64,000 nucleotides of DNA from assembly GCA_904420555.1 (NCBI GenBank), contig CAJFVO010000002.1:186001-250000 (forward strand). The letters are read 5' to 3'. Of this stretch, positions 19,803 through 28,565 are shown in pieces; the stretch's first letter is position 1; each line of letters opens with the position of its first letter. The position numbers and the translations under genes were made by a program. Source of the DNA: Candidatus Heritagella intestinalis. Lineage in GTDB: Bacteria; Bacillota; Clostridia; Oscillospirales; Acutalibacteraceae. Below the pieces are notes generated by a model, which had not been told where the DNA came from, did no database searches, and saw only the letters and a program-made list of their open reading frames with translations.

Positions 19803-19821
19803 ATTCATTCCCTCCTTTCCA

Positions 19822-20277
19822 TTACAGGGGCAGCAGCATCCGCATCACCCAAAGCACCAGGCCGTAAATCACCGAGGCCGAAATGCCGAACACCAGCACC
19901 GGTCCGGCAATGGTGAAGGTCTTGACCCCCAGGCCGGTAATGATGCCCTCACTTTTGAATTCCATAGCCGGGGAAACCATGGCATTGGCAAAACCGGTAA
20001 TGGGTACTAAAGTGCCGGCCCCGGCAAACCGGGCGATGTTATCAAACCAACCAAAGGCCGTAAGCAGCGCGGCGCAGAAAATCAGCGTCACCGACACACC
20101 GCAGCGGGCGTTTTGTAGAGAAAGCCCCCACTGCTGATAGGTCTCGCAGAGAAATTGCCCCAGCACGCAGATAGCGCCGCCGGTGACAAAGGCCAGCAGG
20201 CAGTTTTTCAGGCTGGGAGAGGACGGCGAGGCCTTTTGGGCCATGCGGTCATATTCCTTTGGAGTGATGGGTTTCAT
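19822..20277 (-). CDS. spoVAC: Stage V sporulation protein AC
   Basis: 151 residues with about four membrane helices. SpoVAC is the membrane channel subunit of the SpoVA dipicolinate transporter. Family hallmarks are MKPITPKEYDRMAQKASP at the N-terminus, GAGTLVPITGFANAMVSPA in the middle and IAGPVLVFGISASVIYGL near the end. The ATG at 20277 has a perfect AGGAGG. The upstream sequence has a sigma-G-type promoter, fitting forespore expression. Confidence 0.93.
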   Translation of the reverse strand: MKPITPKEYDRMAQKASPSSPSLKNCLLAFVTGGAICVLGQFLCETYQQWGLSLQNARCGVSVTLIFCAALLTAFGWFDNIARFAGAGTLVPITGFANAMVSPAMEFKSEGIITGLGVKTFTIAGPVLVFGISASVIYGLVLWVMRMLLPL

Positions 20278-20307
20278 AGCAGCCTCCTGATTGTCCGAAT
20301 TTATGGA

Positions 20308-20336
20308 TAGCATGGCCGGAAACCCGGATTTTATAC
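20308..20336 (-). promoter_or_regulatory. Sigma-G-type promoter of spoVAC-spoVAD
   Basis: On the minus strand, GTATA (20336-20332), a 17-base spacer and CATGCTA (20314-20308). This fits the forespore sigma-G pattern (GHATR, 17-18 bases, CATnnTA) at every specified base. It lies about 30 bases from the spoVAC ATG. Confidence 0.7.
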
Positions 20337-20376
20337 GAAAAAGCGCCTGCTCCCAAAGCGAAGGGAACAGGCGCTT
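20336..20376 (-). terminator. Terminator of leuCD
   Basis: The arms AAGCGCCTG (20341-20349) and CAGGCGCTT (20368-20376), with an inner TCCC/GGGA pair, followed on the minus strand by TTTTTC. It lies 13 bases past the leuD stop codon and just upstream of the spoVAC promoter. Confidence 0.8.
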
Positions 20377-20388
20377 CTGTTTTGAAAC

Positions 20389-20871
20389 TTATTTGGTCAG
20401 GCTGTTGAGAAGGCCACCTTTTTGAATGATGTTCTGGATGAAGGGCGGGAAGGGCTGGGCCTGATAGGTCTTTCCGGTGGTAACGTCGGTGATGACGCCG
20501 GTGGTAAAGTCCACCTCCACCTCGTCGCCGTTCTGGATTTCCGCAGCAGCGGCCTCACATTCCAGAATGGGCAGGCCGATGTTGATGGCGTTGCGGTAGA
20601 AAATCCGGGCAAAGGTGGCGGCGATGACGCAGGAAATGCCGCTGGCCTTAATGGCAATGGGGGCGTGCTCCCGGGAAGAGCCGCAGCCGAAATTCTTCTG
20701 AGCCACCATAATATCCCCGGGCTTGACCTTGGAAACGAACGAGCGGTCAATATCCTCCATACAGTGGGCGGCCAGCTCCGCATGGGAGGCGGTGTTCAGA
20801 TAGCGGGCGGGGATAATTACGTCGGTATCCACATTGTCCCCGTATTTATGGACAGTGCCATGTGCATTCAT
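20389..20871 (-). CDS. leuD: 3-isopropylmalate dehydratase small subunit
   Basis: 160 residues. With LeuC it converts 2-isopropylmalate to 3-isopropylmalate in leucine synthesis. The swivelling-domain motif [18 protein letters not shown] and the start [19 protein letters not shown] identify the archaeal/clostridial type of LeuD. A strong ribosome site (AAGGAGAG) precedes the ATG at 20871. It is 24 bases downstream of leuC and ends at a terminator. Confidence 0.95.
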   Translation of the reverse strand: MNAHGTVHKYGDNVDTDVIIPARYLNTASHAELAAHCMEDIDRSFVSKVKPGDIMVAQKNFGCGSSREHAPIAIKASGISCVIAATFARIFYRNAINIGLPILECEAAAAEIQNGDEVEVDFTTGVITDVTTGKTYQAQPFPPFIQNIIQKGGLLNSLTK

Positions 20872-20895
20872 GAAAAATCTCTCCTTCCTTTTCGA

Positions 20896-22161
20896 TTACA
20901 GGCTGGCCGGGTCGGTGATGTAACCGGTAACGGCACTGGCGGCGGCCACGGCCGGGCTGGCTAAGTAGACCTCTGACTCCACATGGCCCATACGGCCCAC
21001 AAAGTTCCGGTTGGTGGTGGAGATGGCCTTTTCTCCCTTGCCCAGAATGCCCATATAACCGCCCAGGCAGGGGCCGCAGGTGGGGGTGCTCACCACAGCA
21101 CCGGCCTGGATAAAGGTCTCGATGAGGCCCTCGTGGAGGGCGTCCAGATAAATCTGCTGGGTGCCGGGAATGACGATACAGCGGACATTTTTGGCCACCT
21201 TCCGACCCTTAAGGATGGCGGCGGCAGCCCGCAAATCCTCCATACGGCCGTTGGTGCAGGAGCCGATAACGCTCTGGTCGATTTTCACTTCCGTCTCGCC
21301 AATCTCGTCGATAGTGCGGGTGTTCTCCGGCAGGTGGGGGAAGGAAACCGTGGGGCGCAGCTTGGCCAGGTCGATTTCAATGACACGGGCATACTCCGCG
21401 TCCTCGTCGGCGGTGTACTCCACCGGGGTGCGCTGGAAACGGCCCTTGCAGTAGGCCCGGGTCACATCGTCCACAGGGAAAATGCCGTTTTTTGCCCCGG
21501 CTTCAATGGCCATATTGGCGATGCACAGCCGGTCGTCCATGGAAAGGTGGGCCACCCCGTCCCCGGTGAATTCCAAAGACTGATAGAGGGCGCCGTCTAC
21601 GCCGATTTCTCCGATGAGGTGGAGAATCACATCCTTGCCGGACACAAAGCCCGTGGGCTGATTTTTCAGCACCACCTTGATGGCGGCGGGCACCTTAAAC
21701 CAGGCCTTGCCGGTAATCATGCCGGCGGCCATGTCGGTGGAGCCCACGCCGGTAGAGAAAGCCCCCAAGGCGCCATAGGTGCAGGTGTGGGAGTCCGCGC
21801 CAATGATGCAGTCGCCGGGGCCTACAATGCCCTGCTCCGGCAGCAGGGCATGCTCAATGCCCATGCGGCCCACATCAAAGAAATTGGTGATGTCGTATTT
21901 ACCGGCAAAGTTCCGAGTCTGGCGGCACTGCTCCGCCGCCTTAATGTCCTTATTGGGGACAAAGTGGTCCAGCACCAGCGCGATACGGTCCTTATCAAAA
22001 ACAGAACAGGCCCCGCACTTCTCAAATTCGTTGATGGCCACCGGGCTGGTAATATCGTTGCCCAGCACCATATCCAGCTTGGCTTCGATGAGCTGCCCGG
22101 CCTGTACCTCTTCCAGCCCGGCATGGGCGGCGAGGATTTTCTGCGTCATTGTCATTCCCAT
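20896..22161 (-). CDS. leuC: 3-isopropylmalate dehydratase large subunit
   Basis: 421 residues, the short (archaeal/clostridial) form of the aconitase-like large subunit. It holds the [4Fe-4S] cluster; ligands are visible in [12 protein letters not shown] and [13 protein letters not shown], and the substrate loop in [19 protein letters not shown] take the ATG at 22161 ([15 protein letters not shown]), six bases after AGGGGG; an in-frame ATG at 22182 has no ribosome site. It forms an operon with leuD. Confidence 0.95.
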   Translation of the reverse strand: MGMTMTQKILAAHAGLEEVQAGQLIEAKLDMVLGNDITSPVAINEFEKCGACSVFDKDRIALVLDHFVPNKDIKAAEQCRQTRNFAGKYDITNFFDVGRMGIEHALLPEQGIVGPGDCIIGADSHTCTYGALGAFSTGVGSTDMAAGMITGKAWFKVPAAIKVVLKNQPTGFVSGKDVILHLIGEIGVDGALYQSLEFTGDGVAHLSMDDRLCIANMAIEAGAKNGIFPVDDVTRAYCKGRFQRTPVEYTADEDAEYARVIEIDLAKLRPTVSFPHLPENTRTIDEIGETEVKIDQSVIGSCTNGRMEDLRAAAAILKGRKVAKNVRCIVIPGTQQIYLDALHEGLIETFIQAGAVVSTPTCGPCLGGYMGILGKGEKAISTTNRNFVGRMGHVESEVYLASPAVAAASAVTGYITDPASL

Positions 22162-22218
22162 GGGAATCCCCCTTCTCTGCAAATTAGGATAGCTTTATTA
22201 TACGGGAAAGGGAAAAGT

Positions 22219-22244
22219 AAAAATGTAAAATATGATACATTTTT
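22219..22244. promoter_or_regulatory. Inverted repeat upstream of leuC
   Basis: A perfect inverted repeat, AAAAATGTA (22219-22227) and TACATTTTT (22236-22244), in an AT-rich stretch behind a TATAAT-like box (22202-22197, minus strand). It could be an operator for leuCD. No -35 box at the right spacing and no T-box elements were seen. Confidence 0.35.
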
Positions 22245-22389
22245 ATTTTATTTCTTAATAAGCCTGCCCCGAATAAGCGTTTCATCGGCCTCCTTTTAAA
22301 AATTTTCTTCTCCACACTCGGACATTTGCCCTCTTCGGCACTTGTGAAAATGCATAAGTTTTAACAGAATAAACCGTCAAAATCCCAGC

Positions 22390-22417
22390 TTGCATTTGGA
22401 AAGAAGGTTTGTATAAT
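22390..22417 (+). promoter_or_regulatory. Sigma-A promoter of the LacI-family gene
   Basis: TTGCAT (22390-22395), a 16-base spacer and a perfect TATAAT (22412-22417), about 35 bases before the start codon. Confidence 0.7.
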
Positions 22418-22423
22418 AAGAGC

Positions 22424-22437
22424 TGTAATCGATTACA
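22424..22437. promoter_or_regulatory. LacI-family operator
   Basis: The perfect 14-base palindrome TGTAATCGATTACA has the central CG typical of LacI/GalR operators. It lies six bases after the -10 box and overlaps the expected transcription start, so the regulator encoded next probably represses its own operon. Confidence 0.75.
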
Positions 22438-22450
22438 TGGAGGTGTGCAA

Positions 22451-23482
22451 ATGCCCACGATGAAAGAGGTAGCGGCAGCGACCGGCGTCTCGGTGGCAAC
22501 GGTTTCCCGGGTACTGAACCACGACCCCAAGGTCTCCCCCGAAACCCGGGATCGGGTGATGGAAGTCGTGCGCCGCACTGGCTATACCCCCAACGTCCTG
22601 GGCAGGAACCTGCGCCGGAAAAACACCGACCGGCTCCTGGTGCTGACCCCCTCCCTCTCCAACCAGTTTTTATCCGGCGTAATCCGGGGCATGGAAAGCC
22701 GGGCCCAGGCCCAAGGCTTACAGGTAATGGTTTCCGCCACCCACAACGACCCGGACTTGGAGCGCCGGTCTCTGGAAATGCTCTCCAACCGCACGGCTGA
22801 CGGCGCCATCCTTCTGGGCAGCACCCTTTCCGGCGAAACGCTCTCAGAACTGGCCGCCCAATATCCTCTGGTCATGTGCAGCGAATGGGTAGAAGGCGCG
22901 CAGATTTCCACGGTGGGCATCGACAACCGTCAGGCCGCCTTTGACGCGGTGTCGGCCCTTCTCCGGGACGGTCGGAAACGGATTGCCATCCTCTCCAATC
23001 AGGAAATGCTTTCTGCCCGACAGCGCACTTTGGGATACCGCCAAGCATTGGAAGAATGGGGGCTGTCTCCTGTGGAAGGCTATGTGCAGGAACACTATGA
23101 ATACACCTATCGGGCCGGGATGCAGGCCTGCCGCCGCCTTTTGGCCCTGCCGGAGCCCCCCGACGCCATTTTCGCCATTTCCGACGAATTGGCGGCAGGC
23201 GTATGCCGGGAGCTGATGCTGCAAGGAAAGCTGCCAGGCCGGGAAATCGCGGTTTTCGGCTTCGACAACACCACGGTCAGCCAAGTAATGACTCCCGCCA
23301 TCAGCACCGTGGCCCAGCCTCGCCGCCAGCTGGGAGAAACCGCCATGGAGCTTCTGGCCGCCCGCATGGCCCAGCCCGACCTGCCGGAAGAGCACATCCT
23401 CCTCCCCCATCGCTTAATCCTCCGGGATTCCACCGGCGGCCCCTGCCCCTCTCCAGACGGGCTTTCCTCTCTGTCACCATAA
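22451..23482 (+). CDS. LacI-family transcriptional repressor
   Basis: 343 residues. The N-terminal helix-turn-helix PTMKEVAAATGVSVATVSRV and hinge RNLRRKNTDRLLVLTPSLSN are followed by a periplasmic-binding-protein-like sugar domain (GRKRIAILSNQEM, PDAIFAISDELAAGV, FGFDNTTVSQVMTPAISTV). It should bind the palindrome just upstream and release it on binding a sugar or sugar derivative. The ATG at 22451 has GGAGGTG. The sugar-modifying genes follow on the same strand, so they are its likely targets. Confidence 0.92.
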   Translation: MPTMKEVAAATGVSVATVSRVLNHDPKVSPETRDRVMEVVRRTGYTPNVLGRNLRRKNTDRLLVLTPSLSNQFLSGVIRGMESRAQAQGLQVMVSATHNDPDLERRSLEMLSNRTADGAILLGSTLSGETLSELAAQYPLVMCSEWVEGAQISTVGIDNRQAAFDAVSALLRDGRKRIAILSNQEMLSARQRTLGYRQALEEWGLSPVEGYVQEHYEYTYRAGMQACRRLLALPEPPDAIFAISDELAAGVCRELMLQGKLPGREIAVFGFDNTTVSQVMTPAISTVAQPRRQLGETAMELLAARMAQPDLPEEHILLPHRLILRDSTGGPCPSPDGLSSLSP

Positions 23483-23550
23483 ACAGTTCCCGGCGTCTCT
23501 GCCCAGGGCTGAAACTCTCAATTATCATGAAAACAAAGGAGCACACAGAC

Positions 23551-24630
23551 ATGGATAAGGTAAGAATCGGTATTATCGGATGCGGCGGTATCGCCAACAA
23601 CAAGCATATGCCTGCCCTGCACCGGCTCCCCGACGTGGAACTGGTAGCCTTCTGCGATATCATCGTGGAGCGGGCCGAAAAGGCCGCCAAGGAGTACGGC
23701 ATCGAGGGCGCGAAGGTCTACGAGGACTACAAGGAGCTCCTCAAGGACGAGACCATCGACGTGGTACACGTGCTGACCCCCAACCGGGAGCACAGCTTCA
23801 TCACTGTGGATGCCCTGGAAGCCGGCAAGCACGTCATGTGCGAAAAGCCCATGGCCATCAACACCGAAGAAGCCCAGAAAATGCTGGACGCCGCCAAGCG
23901 CACCGGCAAAAAGCTCACCATCGGCTATCAGAACCGCTACCGCCCGGATTCCTGGTATCTGAAGCGGGCCTGCGACAACGGCGACCTGGGCGAAATCTAC
24001 TACGCTAAGGCCCACGCCATCCGCAGAAGAGCCGTTCCCACCTGGGGCGTGTTCCTCAACGAGGAAGAGCAGGGCGGCGGCCCCCTCATCGACATCGGCA
24101 CCCATGCCCTGGATTTGACCCTGTGGACCATGAACAACTACGAGCCCAAAATGGTGGTGGGCTCTGTGTATAAGAAGCTGGGCGACCAGCGGGAATCCGG
24201 CAACGCCTGGGGTGACTGGGACCCGGAGGAGTTCACCGTGGAGGATTCCGCTTTCGGCTATATTGTCATGAAGGACGGCGCTACCATTGTGCTGGAATCC
24301 TCCTGGGCTCTGAACAGCCTGGATGTGGACGAGGCCAAGACCTCTCTGTGCGGCACCAAGGCCGGCGCCGATATGAAGGGGGGCCTGCGCATCAATAAGG
24401 TGCAGTACGGCAAGCAGGTGGTGGAAAATGTAAACCTGGAAGCCGGCGGCGTGGCCTTTTTTGACGGCGGCGCAGCCAACCCCGAGGACATTGAAGCCCG
24501 GATGTGGATTGACGCCGTGAAGAACGACACCGACGTGGTGGTAAAGCCCGAGCAGGCCATTGTGGTCACCAAGATTCTGGAAGCCATTTACCAGTCCGCC
24601 CGGGAAGGCAAGCCCGTTTTCTTTGACTAA
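23551..24630 (+). CDS. Gfo/Idh/MocA family oxidoreductase (first copy)
   Basis: 359 residues. The N-terminal Rossmann domain binds NAD(P) through GIIGCGGIA (residues 7-15). The family Lys lies in HVMCEKPMAI, and IDIGTHALDL is the DxGxHxxD active-site motif. Such enzymes oxidise or reduce hydroxyls of sugars, inositols or glycosides. I use the ATG at 23551, nine bases after AAAGGAG. It lies 68 bases after the LacI gene and heads the likely operon with two TIM-barrel enzymes. Confidence 0.9.
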   Translation: MDKVRIGIIGCGGIANNKHMPALHRLPDVELVAFCDIIVERAEKAAKEYGIEGAKVYEDYKELLKDETIDVVHVLTPNREHSFITVDALEAGKHVMCEKPMAINTEEAQKMLDAAKRTGKKLTIGYQNRYRPDSWYLKRACDNGDLGEIYYAKAHAIRRRAVPTWGVFLNEEEQGGGPLIDIGTHALDLTLWTMNNYEPKMVVGSVYKKLGDQRESGNAWGDWDPEEFTVEDSAFGYIVMKDGATIVLESSWALNSLDVDEAKTSLCGTKAGADMKGGLRINKVQYGKQVVENVNLEAGGVAFFDGGAANPEDIEARMWIDAVKNDTDVVVKPEQAIVVTKILEAIYQSAREGKPVFFD

Positions 24631-24653
24631 TCCGGAAAGGAGACGCGGGACAC

Positions 24654-25382
24654 ATGAAAAAAGCCATTCAAATGTGGAGCTTCCGGGACCGGGTTCACGA
24701 CGGGGCCAGCTTGCTGGAGGCCCTGGCCCTGGCGGCGGATATGGGCTATGAGGGCGTGGAGTTCGCCGGAACCTTTGGCGTCCCGGCAGAAGAGATGAAG
24801 GAGACCCTGCAAAAGCTGGGCCTCACCTCTGTGAGCTGCCACGAGGATGTGGAGCGCATGGACCACAACATCGACGAAATCATTGAGTACCACCACACTC
24901 TGGGCACCCCCTATATCGGCTGCTCCTATTCCCCCACTTCCACCCACGAAGAGATGGAGCGATTGGAGCGGGTGCTGAAAACCGCCCAGGAAAAGGCTGC
25001 CAAATACGGCATCCAGGTACTGTACCACAACCACTCCCATGAGTTCGTCCCCCTGGACGGGGTGCGGCCCATTGACGAGATTGCCAAGTGGTGCATGCTG
25101 GAGCCGGACACCTACTGGGTTTTCCACGCCGGGGACAATCCCTGCGAGTTCCTGCGGCAATACCGCAGCCGGGTGGGGCTCATCCACCTGAAAGACGGCG
25201 CAAACGGCAAAGGCACCTCTCTGGGAGAGGGTTCCAACGATCTGAAGGCTATTGTGGAAACCGGCAAGGACATCGGCGTCGAGTGGGCCATTGCTGAAAT
25301 TGAAAACGAAGCCGAAGACGCGGAATCCCTCCGGGACGCGAAAAACAGCTTTGCTTATATGACGGACGTTCTGGGGCTGTGA
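24654..25382 (+). CDS. Sugar phosphate isomerase/epimerase family TIM barrel (short)
   Basis: 242 residues of the AP endonuclease 2/xylose isomerase-like TIM-barrel superfamily. The start is MKKAIQMWSFRDRVHDGASL, then GYEGVEFAGTFG; possible metal ligands lie in YHNHSHEFVP, FHAGDNPCEF, GLIHLKDG and WAIAEIENE. Members isomerise or epimerise sugars or act on 3-keto sugars. GGAAAGGAGA precedes the ATG, 23 bases after the oxidoreductase gene. The substrate is not known. Confidence 0.85.
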   Translation: MKKAIQMWSFRDRVHDGASLLEALALAADMGYEGVEFAGTFGVPAEEMKETLQKLGLTSVSCHEDVERMDHNIDEIIEYHHTLGTPYIGCSYSPTSTHEEMERLERVLKTAQEKAAKYGIQVLYHNHSHEFVPLDGVRPIDEIAKWCMLEPDTYWVFHAGDNPCEFLRQYRSRVGLIHLKDGANGKGTSLGEGSNDLKAIVETGKDIGVEWAIAEIENEAEDAESLRDAKNSFAYMTDVLGL

Positions 25383-25419
25383 CCTCAGGACAGTAGAATT
25401 CTGAAAGGAATGATTTTTT

Positions 25420-26394
25420 ATGAAACTGGGCGTTGTAACAAATCTGGTAGCCAATCTGCCCCTTCCTCAGGCGCTGGAATACTTTAAGAGTCTGGGCATC
25501 CAGATGGTGGAGATCGGCTGCGGCGGTTATCCCGGAAATGCTCACGCCAACCCCTCCATTCTCCTGAACGACGACGCAAAGCTCCAGGAATTCAAGGACA
25601 CCATTGCCGCGTCCGGCCTGGAGATCAGCGCCCTTTCCTGCCACGGCAACCCGGTACACCCCAACAAGGAAATTGCCGCTTCCTTTGACAAGGATATGCG
25701 GGACACCGTGCTTCTGGCGGAAAAGCTGGGCATCCATCAAATCAACGGCTTCTCCGGCTGCCCCGGCGACTGCGAGAATTCCCAATACCCCAACTGGGTC
25801 ACTTGCCCCTGGCCCGACGATTACGGAAAAATCCTGGACTGGCAGTGGAATGAAGTGCTGATTCCCTACTGGAAGGAATTCACCGCCTTCGCCAAAGCCC
25901 ACGGGGTGGACAAGATTGCCCTGGAAATGCATCCCGGCTTCTGCGTTTACAACACTGCATCCCTGCTGCGCCTGCGGGAGGCCGTGGGCCCGGAAATCGG
26001 CGCCAACTTCGACCCCAGCCATCTGATTTGGCAGGGCATCGACCCGGTGGCCAGCATCCGCGCCCTGGGCAAGGAGCACGCTATTTTCCACTTCCACGCC
26101 AAAGACACCCGCATTGACCGGATCAACACCTCTGTCAACGGTGTGCTGGACACCCGACCCTATGCCGATGAAATCAACCGTTCCTGGATTTTCCGCAGCT
26201 GCGGCTACGGCAACGACACCCTCTACTGGAAGGATATGATCAGCGCGCTGCGGATGGTGGGCTACGATTACGCTATCAGCATTGAGCACGAGGACAGCCT
26301 CATGAGCCAGAACGAGGGTCTCTCCAAGGCCGTGGAATTCCTCAAGGGCGTTCTCACCTTTGAAGACAAAATGACCTCCATGTGGTGGGCCTAA
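25420..26394 (+). CDS. Sugar phosphate isomerase/epimerase family TIM barrel (long)
   Basis: 324 residues, same superfamily as the previous gene but only distantly similar. The metal ligands are clear: Glu in IALEMHPGFC, Asp in NFDPSHLIWQG, His in FHFHAKDTR and Glu in ISIEHEDSL. The insertions NGFSGCPGDC and PWPDDYGKILDWQWNE mark a family often found beside Gfo/Idh/MocA dehydrogenases. A strong AAAGGAATG precedes the ATG, 37 bases after the previous gene. Confidence 0.87.
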   Translation: MKLGVVTNLVANLPLPQALEYFKSLGIQMVEIGCGGYPGNAHANPSILLNDDAKLQEFKDTIAASGLEISALSCHGNPVHPNKEIAASFDKDMRDTVLLAEKLGIHQINGFSGCPGDCENSQYPNWVTCPWPDDYGKILDWQWNEVLIPYWKEFTAFAKAHGVDKIALEMHPGFCVYNTASLLRLREAVGPEIGANFDPSHLIWQGIDPVASIRALGKEHAIFHFHAKDTRIDRINTSVNGVLDTRPYADEINRSWIFRSCGYGNDTLYWKDMISALRMVGYDYAISIEHEDSLMSQNEGLSKAVEFLKGVLTFEDKMTSMWWA

Positions 26395-26816
26395 GCGGGC
26401 TGATAGTCTCGCCTGCCGGCTCGGTCAGCGCTCTATGTTTGCCACTGGCAAACAGCGCCCTGGACGCAAGTTCGCGGGAGAGCAACATCAAGAAGTTACC
26501 TGCGTGGTCGCGGAATCAGCTGTCCGCAAGGCGGCGAGACGGAATTGACCTCCAACCCGCACCGCACAGTGTGCGGTTCCCGTCCGCGTTTGGAGCAGGG
26601 TGCAAATAATGGCCTATTTTCTCGCGAAGATAGTTACGTGTGAAAATAGGCTGCTGTTTATAATCCCGCCCTAAACGCGGATTGTGTCCAGACGCAGTCT
26701 GGCGGATTCCAAAGGCGCGGTTCTCTCCTGCCGGCTCGGGTCCTGTGTGCCAGCGGCACACAGGAAGGCTGGCTGCTTTTGTCCCAAAACCCACGAAAAG
26801 AAAGGATTTTTAGAAT
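26395..26816. other. Hairpin-rich noncoding region inside the sugar operon
   Basis: 422 bases without a credible gene, holding six short hairpins, five with perfect stems of 6-10 pairs: GTTTGCC/GGCAAAC (26437-26453), GCGGA/TCCGC (26510-26527), ACCGCAC/GTGCGGT (26561-26577), GCCTATTTTC/GAAAATAGGC (26612-26651), CCAGAC/GTCTGG (26688-26702) and CCTGTGTGCC/GGCACACAGG (26742-26764). The phrase CCTGCCGGCTCGG occurs twice (26412 and 26728), each time shortly before a hairpin. None has a convincing T run. Confidence 0.65.
26611..26702. repeat. Dispersed hairpin element, copy B
   Basis: Matches copy A at 18679 in the GGCCTATTTYCTCGCG block (26611) and the CGCCYTAAACGCGG block (26667). Here the first block pairs perfectly with GAAAATAGGC (26642-26651), and the second is followed by the hairpin CCAGAC/GTCTGG. 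The hairpin's position is kept between copies but its sequence is not. Confidence 0.6.
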
Positions 26817-27866
26817 ATGGAACAGAAAAAATTTGGCGTAGCCATTATCGGCTACGGCGGTATGGGTACCTGGCACACCCAGGAGCTGCAAACCATGGAG
26901 GAGCTGACCCTTTGCGGCGTTTATGATATTCTGCCGGAGCGGAACGCAGCGGCGGAGCAGGCCGGCCTTCACGCCTACGCTTCCCGGGAAGAGCTGCTTC
27001 AGGACCCCAACGTCCAGTTGGTCACCGTGGCCATCCCCAACGACCTGCACCACGATGTGTGCATCGACTGCATGAAGCATGGAAAAAACGTCATCTCCGA
27101 AAAACCCGTGTGCCTGAACCACCAGGAGCTGCAGGAAATGATTGACGCTTCCAAGGAGTACGGCGTCCTGTTTACCGTCCACCAGAACCGCCGCTGGGAC
27201 GAGGATTACCTGATTATGAAAAAGCTCTATGACGAGGGTACTTTGGGCCGGGTCTTTAACATCGAATCCCGGGTTCATGGTTCCCGGGGCATCCCCGGCG
27301 ACTGGCGCAACCAGAAGGAGCACGGCGGCGGTATGGTGCTGGATTGGGGTGTCCACCTGCTGGACCAGATTCTGATGATGGTAGACAAGCCCCTGCGGTC
27401 GGTATACGCGGATCTCTCCCATGTAACCAACGAGGCAGTGGACGACGGCTTTAAGGCTCTGCTTCACTTTGACGACGACCTTACCGTCCAGGTGGAAGTA
27501 GGCACCAGCAATTTTATCTCCCTGCCCCGGTGGTATATGCAGGGGGAAAACGGCACCGCCGTTATTGATGACTGGGACCTCAGCGGCAAAATCGTCATGG
27601 TGTCCGACTGGGAAAACCGGGATGCTGTGCCGGTGGTCACTGCTGCGGGCCTGACCAAAACCATGGCCCCCCGCACTGACGAAACCATTGAGACCTATCC
27701 CCTGCCCAAGGTGCAGTCCGATGTGCGGGACTTCTACCGCAACGTCATCAAAGCCTGCCGCGGCGAAGAGGAGCAGCTTATCCGCCATGACCAGGTAATG
27801 AACGTCATGAAGCTCATGGAGGCAATTTTCCGCTCCGGCGAGACCGGTCAGACTGTGATATTCTAA
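26817..27866 (+). CDS. Gfo/Idh/MocA family oxidoreductase (second copy)
   Basis: 349 residues. NAD(P) motif AIIGYGGMGTWH (residues 9-20), family Lys in NVISEKPVCL, and active-site DWGVHLLDQI. It is distinct from the first oxidoreductase, so the pathway may oxidise one hydroxyl and reduce another, or act on two positions. AAAGAAAGGA precedes the ATG. It is separated from the other sugar genes by the hairpin-rich region, so co-transcription is likely but not certain. Confidence 0.9.
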   Translation: MEQKKFGVAIIGYGGMGTWHTQELQTMEELTLCGVYDILPERNAAAEQAGLHAYASREELLQDPNVQLVTVAIPNDLHHDVCIDCMKHGKNVISEKPVCLNHQELQEMIDASKEYGVLFTVHQNRRWDEDYLIMKKLYDEGTLGRVFNIESRVHGSRGIPGDWRNQKEHGGGMVLDWGVHLLDQILMMVDKPLRSVYADLSHVTNEAVDDGFKALLHFDDDLTVQVEVGTSNFISLPRWYMQGENGTAVIDDWDLSGKIVMVSDWENRDAVPVVTAAGLTKTMAPRTDETIETYPLPKVQSDVRDFYRNVIKACRGEEEQLIRHDQVMNVMKLMEAIFRSGETGQTVIF

Positions 27867-27989
27867 AGTGTTCGTATTTTTCTAAAGAACTGTGTGCATA
27901 AAATCAACATATTTGTCTGGTTTCTCCAAAAAGTAGCAAAAGTTTTCTCGTAACAGAATATGCTTTTGGTGGCAATTTTTCTGAAATTA

Positions 27990-27998
27990 TGGTATACT
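27990..27998 (+). promoter_or_regulatory. Extended -10 promoter
   Basis: TGG followed by TATACT (27993-27998) forms an extended -10 element about 48 bases ahead of the next start codon; TGGCAA lies 17 bases upstream as a weak -35. Confidence 0.5.
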
Positions 27999-28045
27999 TA
28001 CCTGTAGAACCCCTTTGTTATTTTACATAATTGGAGGAATTATAC

Positions 28046-28465
28046 ATGAAAGCCAAATCTCTGCATTTTTCCAAGAACGGTACTGTTCAGCCCATCGCTT
28101 CTGAACTGGGCCGCGAATTCCAGTGCGTATGCGACCAGATTCCCCCGGCCTATCCCTGCGAGGGCGAAAAAGTCGTGTTCATTGGCGTTGACATGAAGGG
28201 CAAGGTTCCCACCCCGGTAGTAAACTTCTGCCGCGACCTGAACCCCACCCGTACCAAGAACGTGGCCTTCTATCTCATCAACGGCAAGGCCAGCGATCTC
28301 AGCGACCTGAAGACCGAGCTGGAAAACAACGGCGTCCATATGGTAGACGATGTTCTGGAACTGGAAGTGAAGAGCTCCTTCTTTAAGAAGGGTTCCGTCA
28401 CGGACGCAGACATCCAGAAAACCCTGAAGTGGGCCAAAGAGCTTCTGGCTTCCAAAGTAAAATAA
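28046..28465 (+). CDS. Small flavodoxin-like protein
   Basis: 139 residues, soluble. The alternating layout (KVVFIGVDMKG, then NVAFYLINGKASDLSDLKTE, then GVHMVDDVLELEVKSSFFKK and VTDADIQKTLKWAKELLAS) resembles the second half of a flavodoxin fold, where the last helix carries the tryptophan. The usual N-terminal phosphate loop (S/TxTGNT) is missing, so FMN binding is doubtful. GGAGG precedes the ATG at 28046. It is monocistronic, between its own promoter and a strong terminator. Confidence 0.5.
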   Translation: MKAKSLHFSKNGTVQPIASELGREFQCVCDQIPPAYPCEGEKVVFIGVDMKGKVPTPVVNFCRDLNPTRTKNVAFYLINGKASDLSDLKTELENNGVHMVDDVLELEVKSSFFKKGSVTDADIQKTLKWAKELLASKVK

Positions 28466-28482
28466 AACTTCACTATGTACAC

Positions 28483-28521
28483 CGGCCTCGGCTGCGAATC
28501 TGCGGCGGAGGCCGTTTTTTT
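28483..28521 (+). terminator. Intrinsic terminator
   Basis: The arms CGGCCTC (28483-28489) and GAGGCCG (28508-28514) are followed by seven T bases. Confidence 0.88.
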
Positions 28522-28565
28522 ATCCAGCGGCCTTGGAGCCCGTATTATAAAAAAGAGGAATATTT

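Noticed and set aside
26395-26816. CRISPR array, because of repeated palindromes
   Set aside because: The hairpins differ in sequence and spacing, and there are no uniform repeats or spacers.
28466-28565. Purine riboswitch ahead of xpt
   Set aside because: Only 100 bases are available and they hold the previous gene's terminator; the conserved purine aptamer core and loop sequences are absent.
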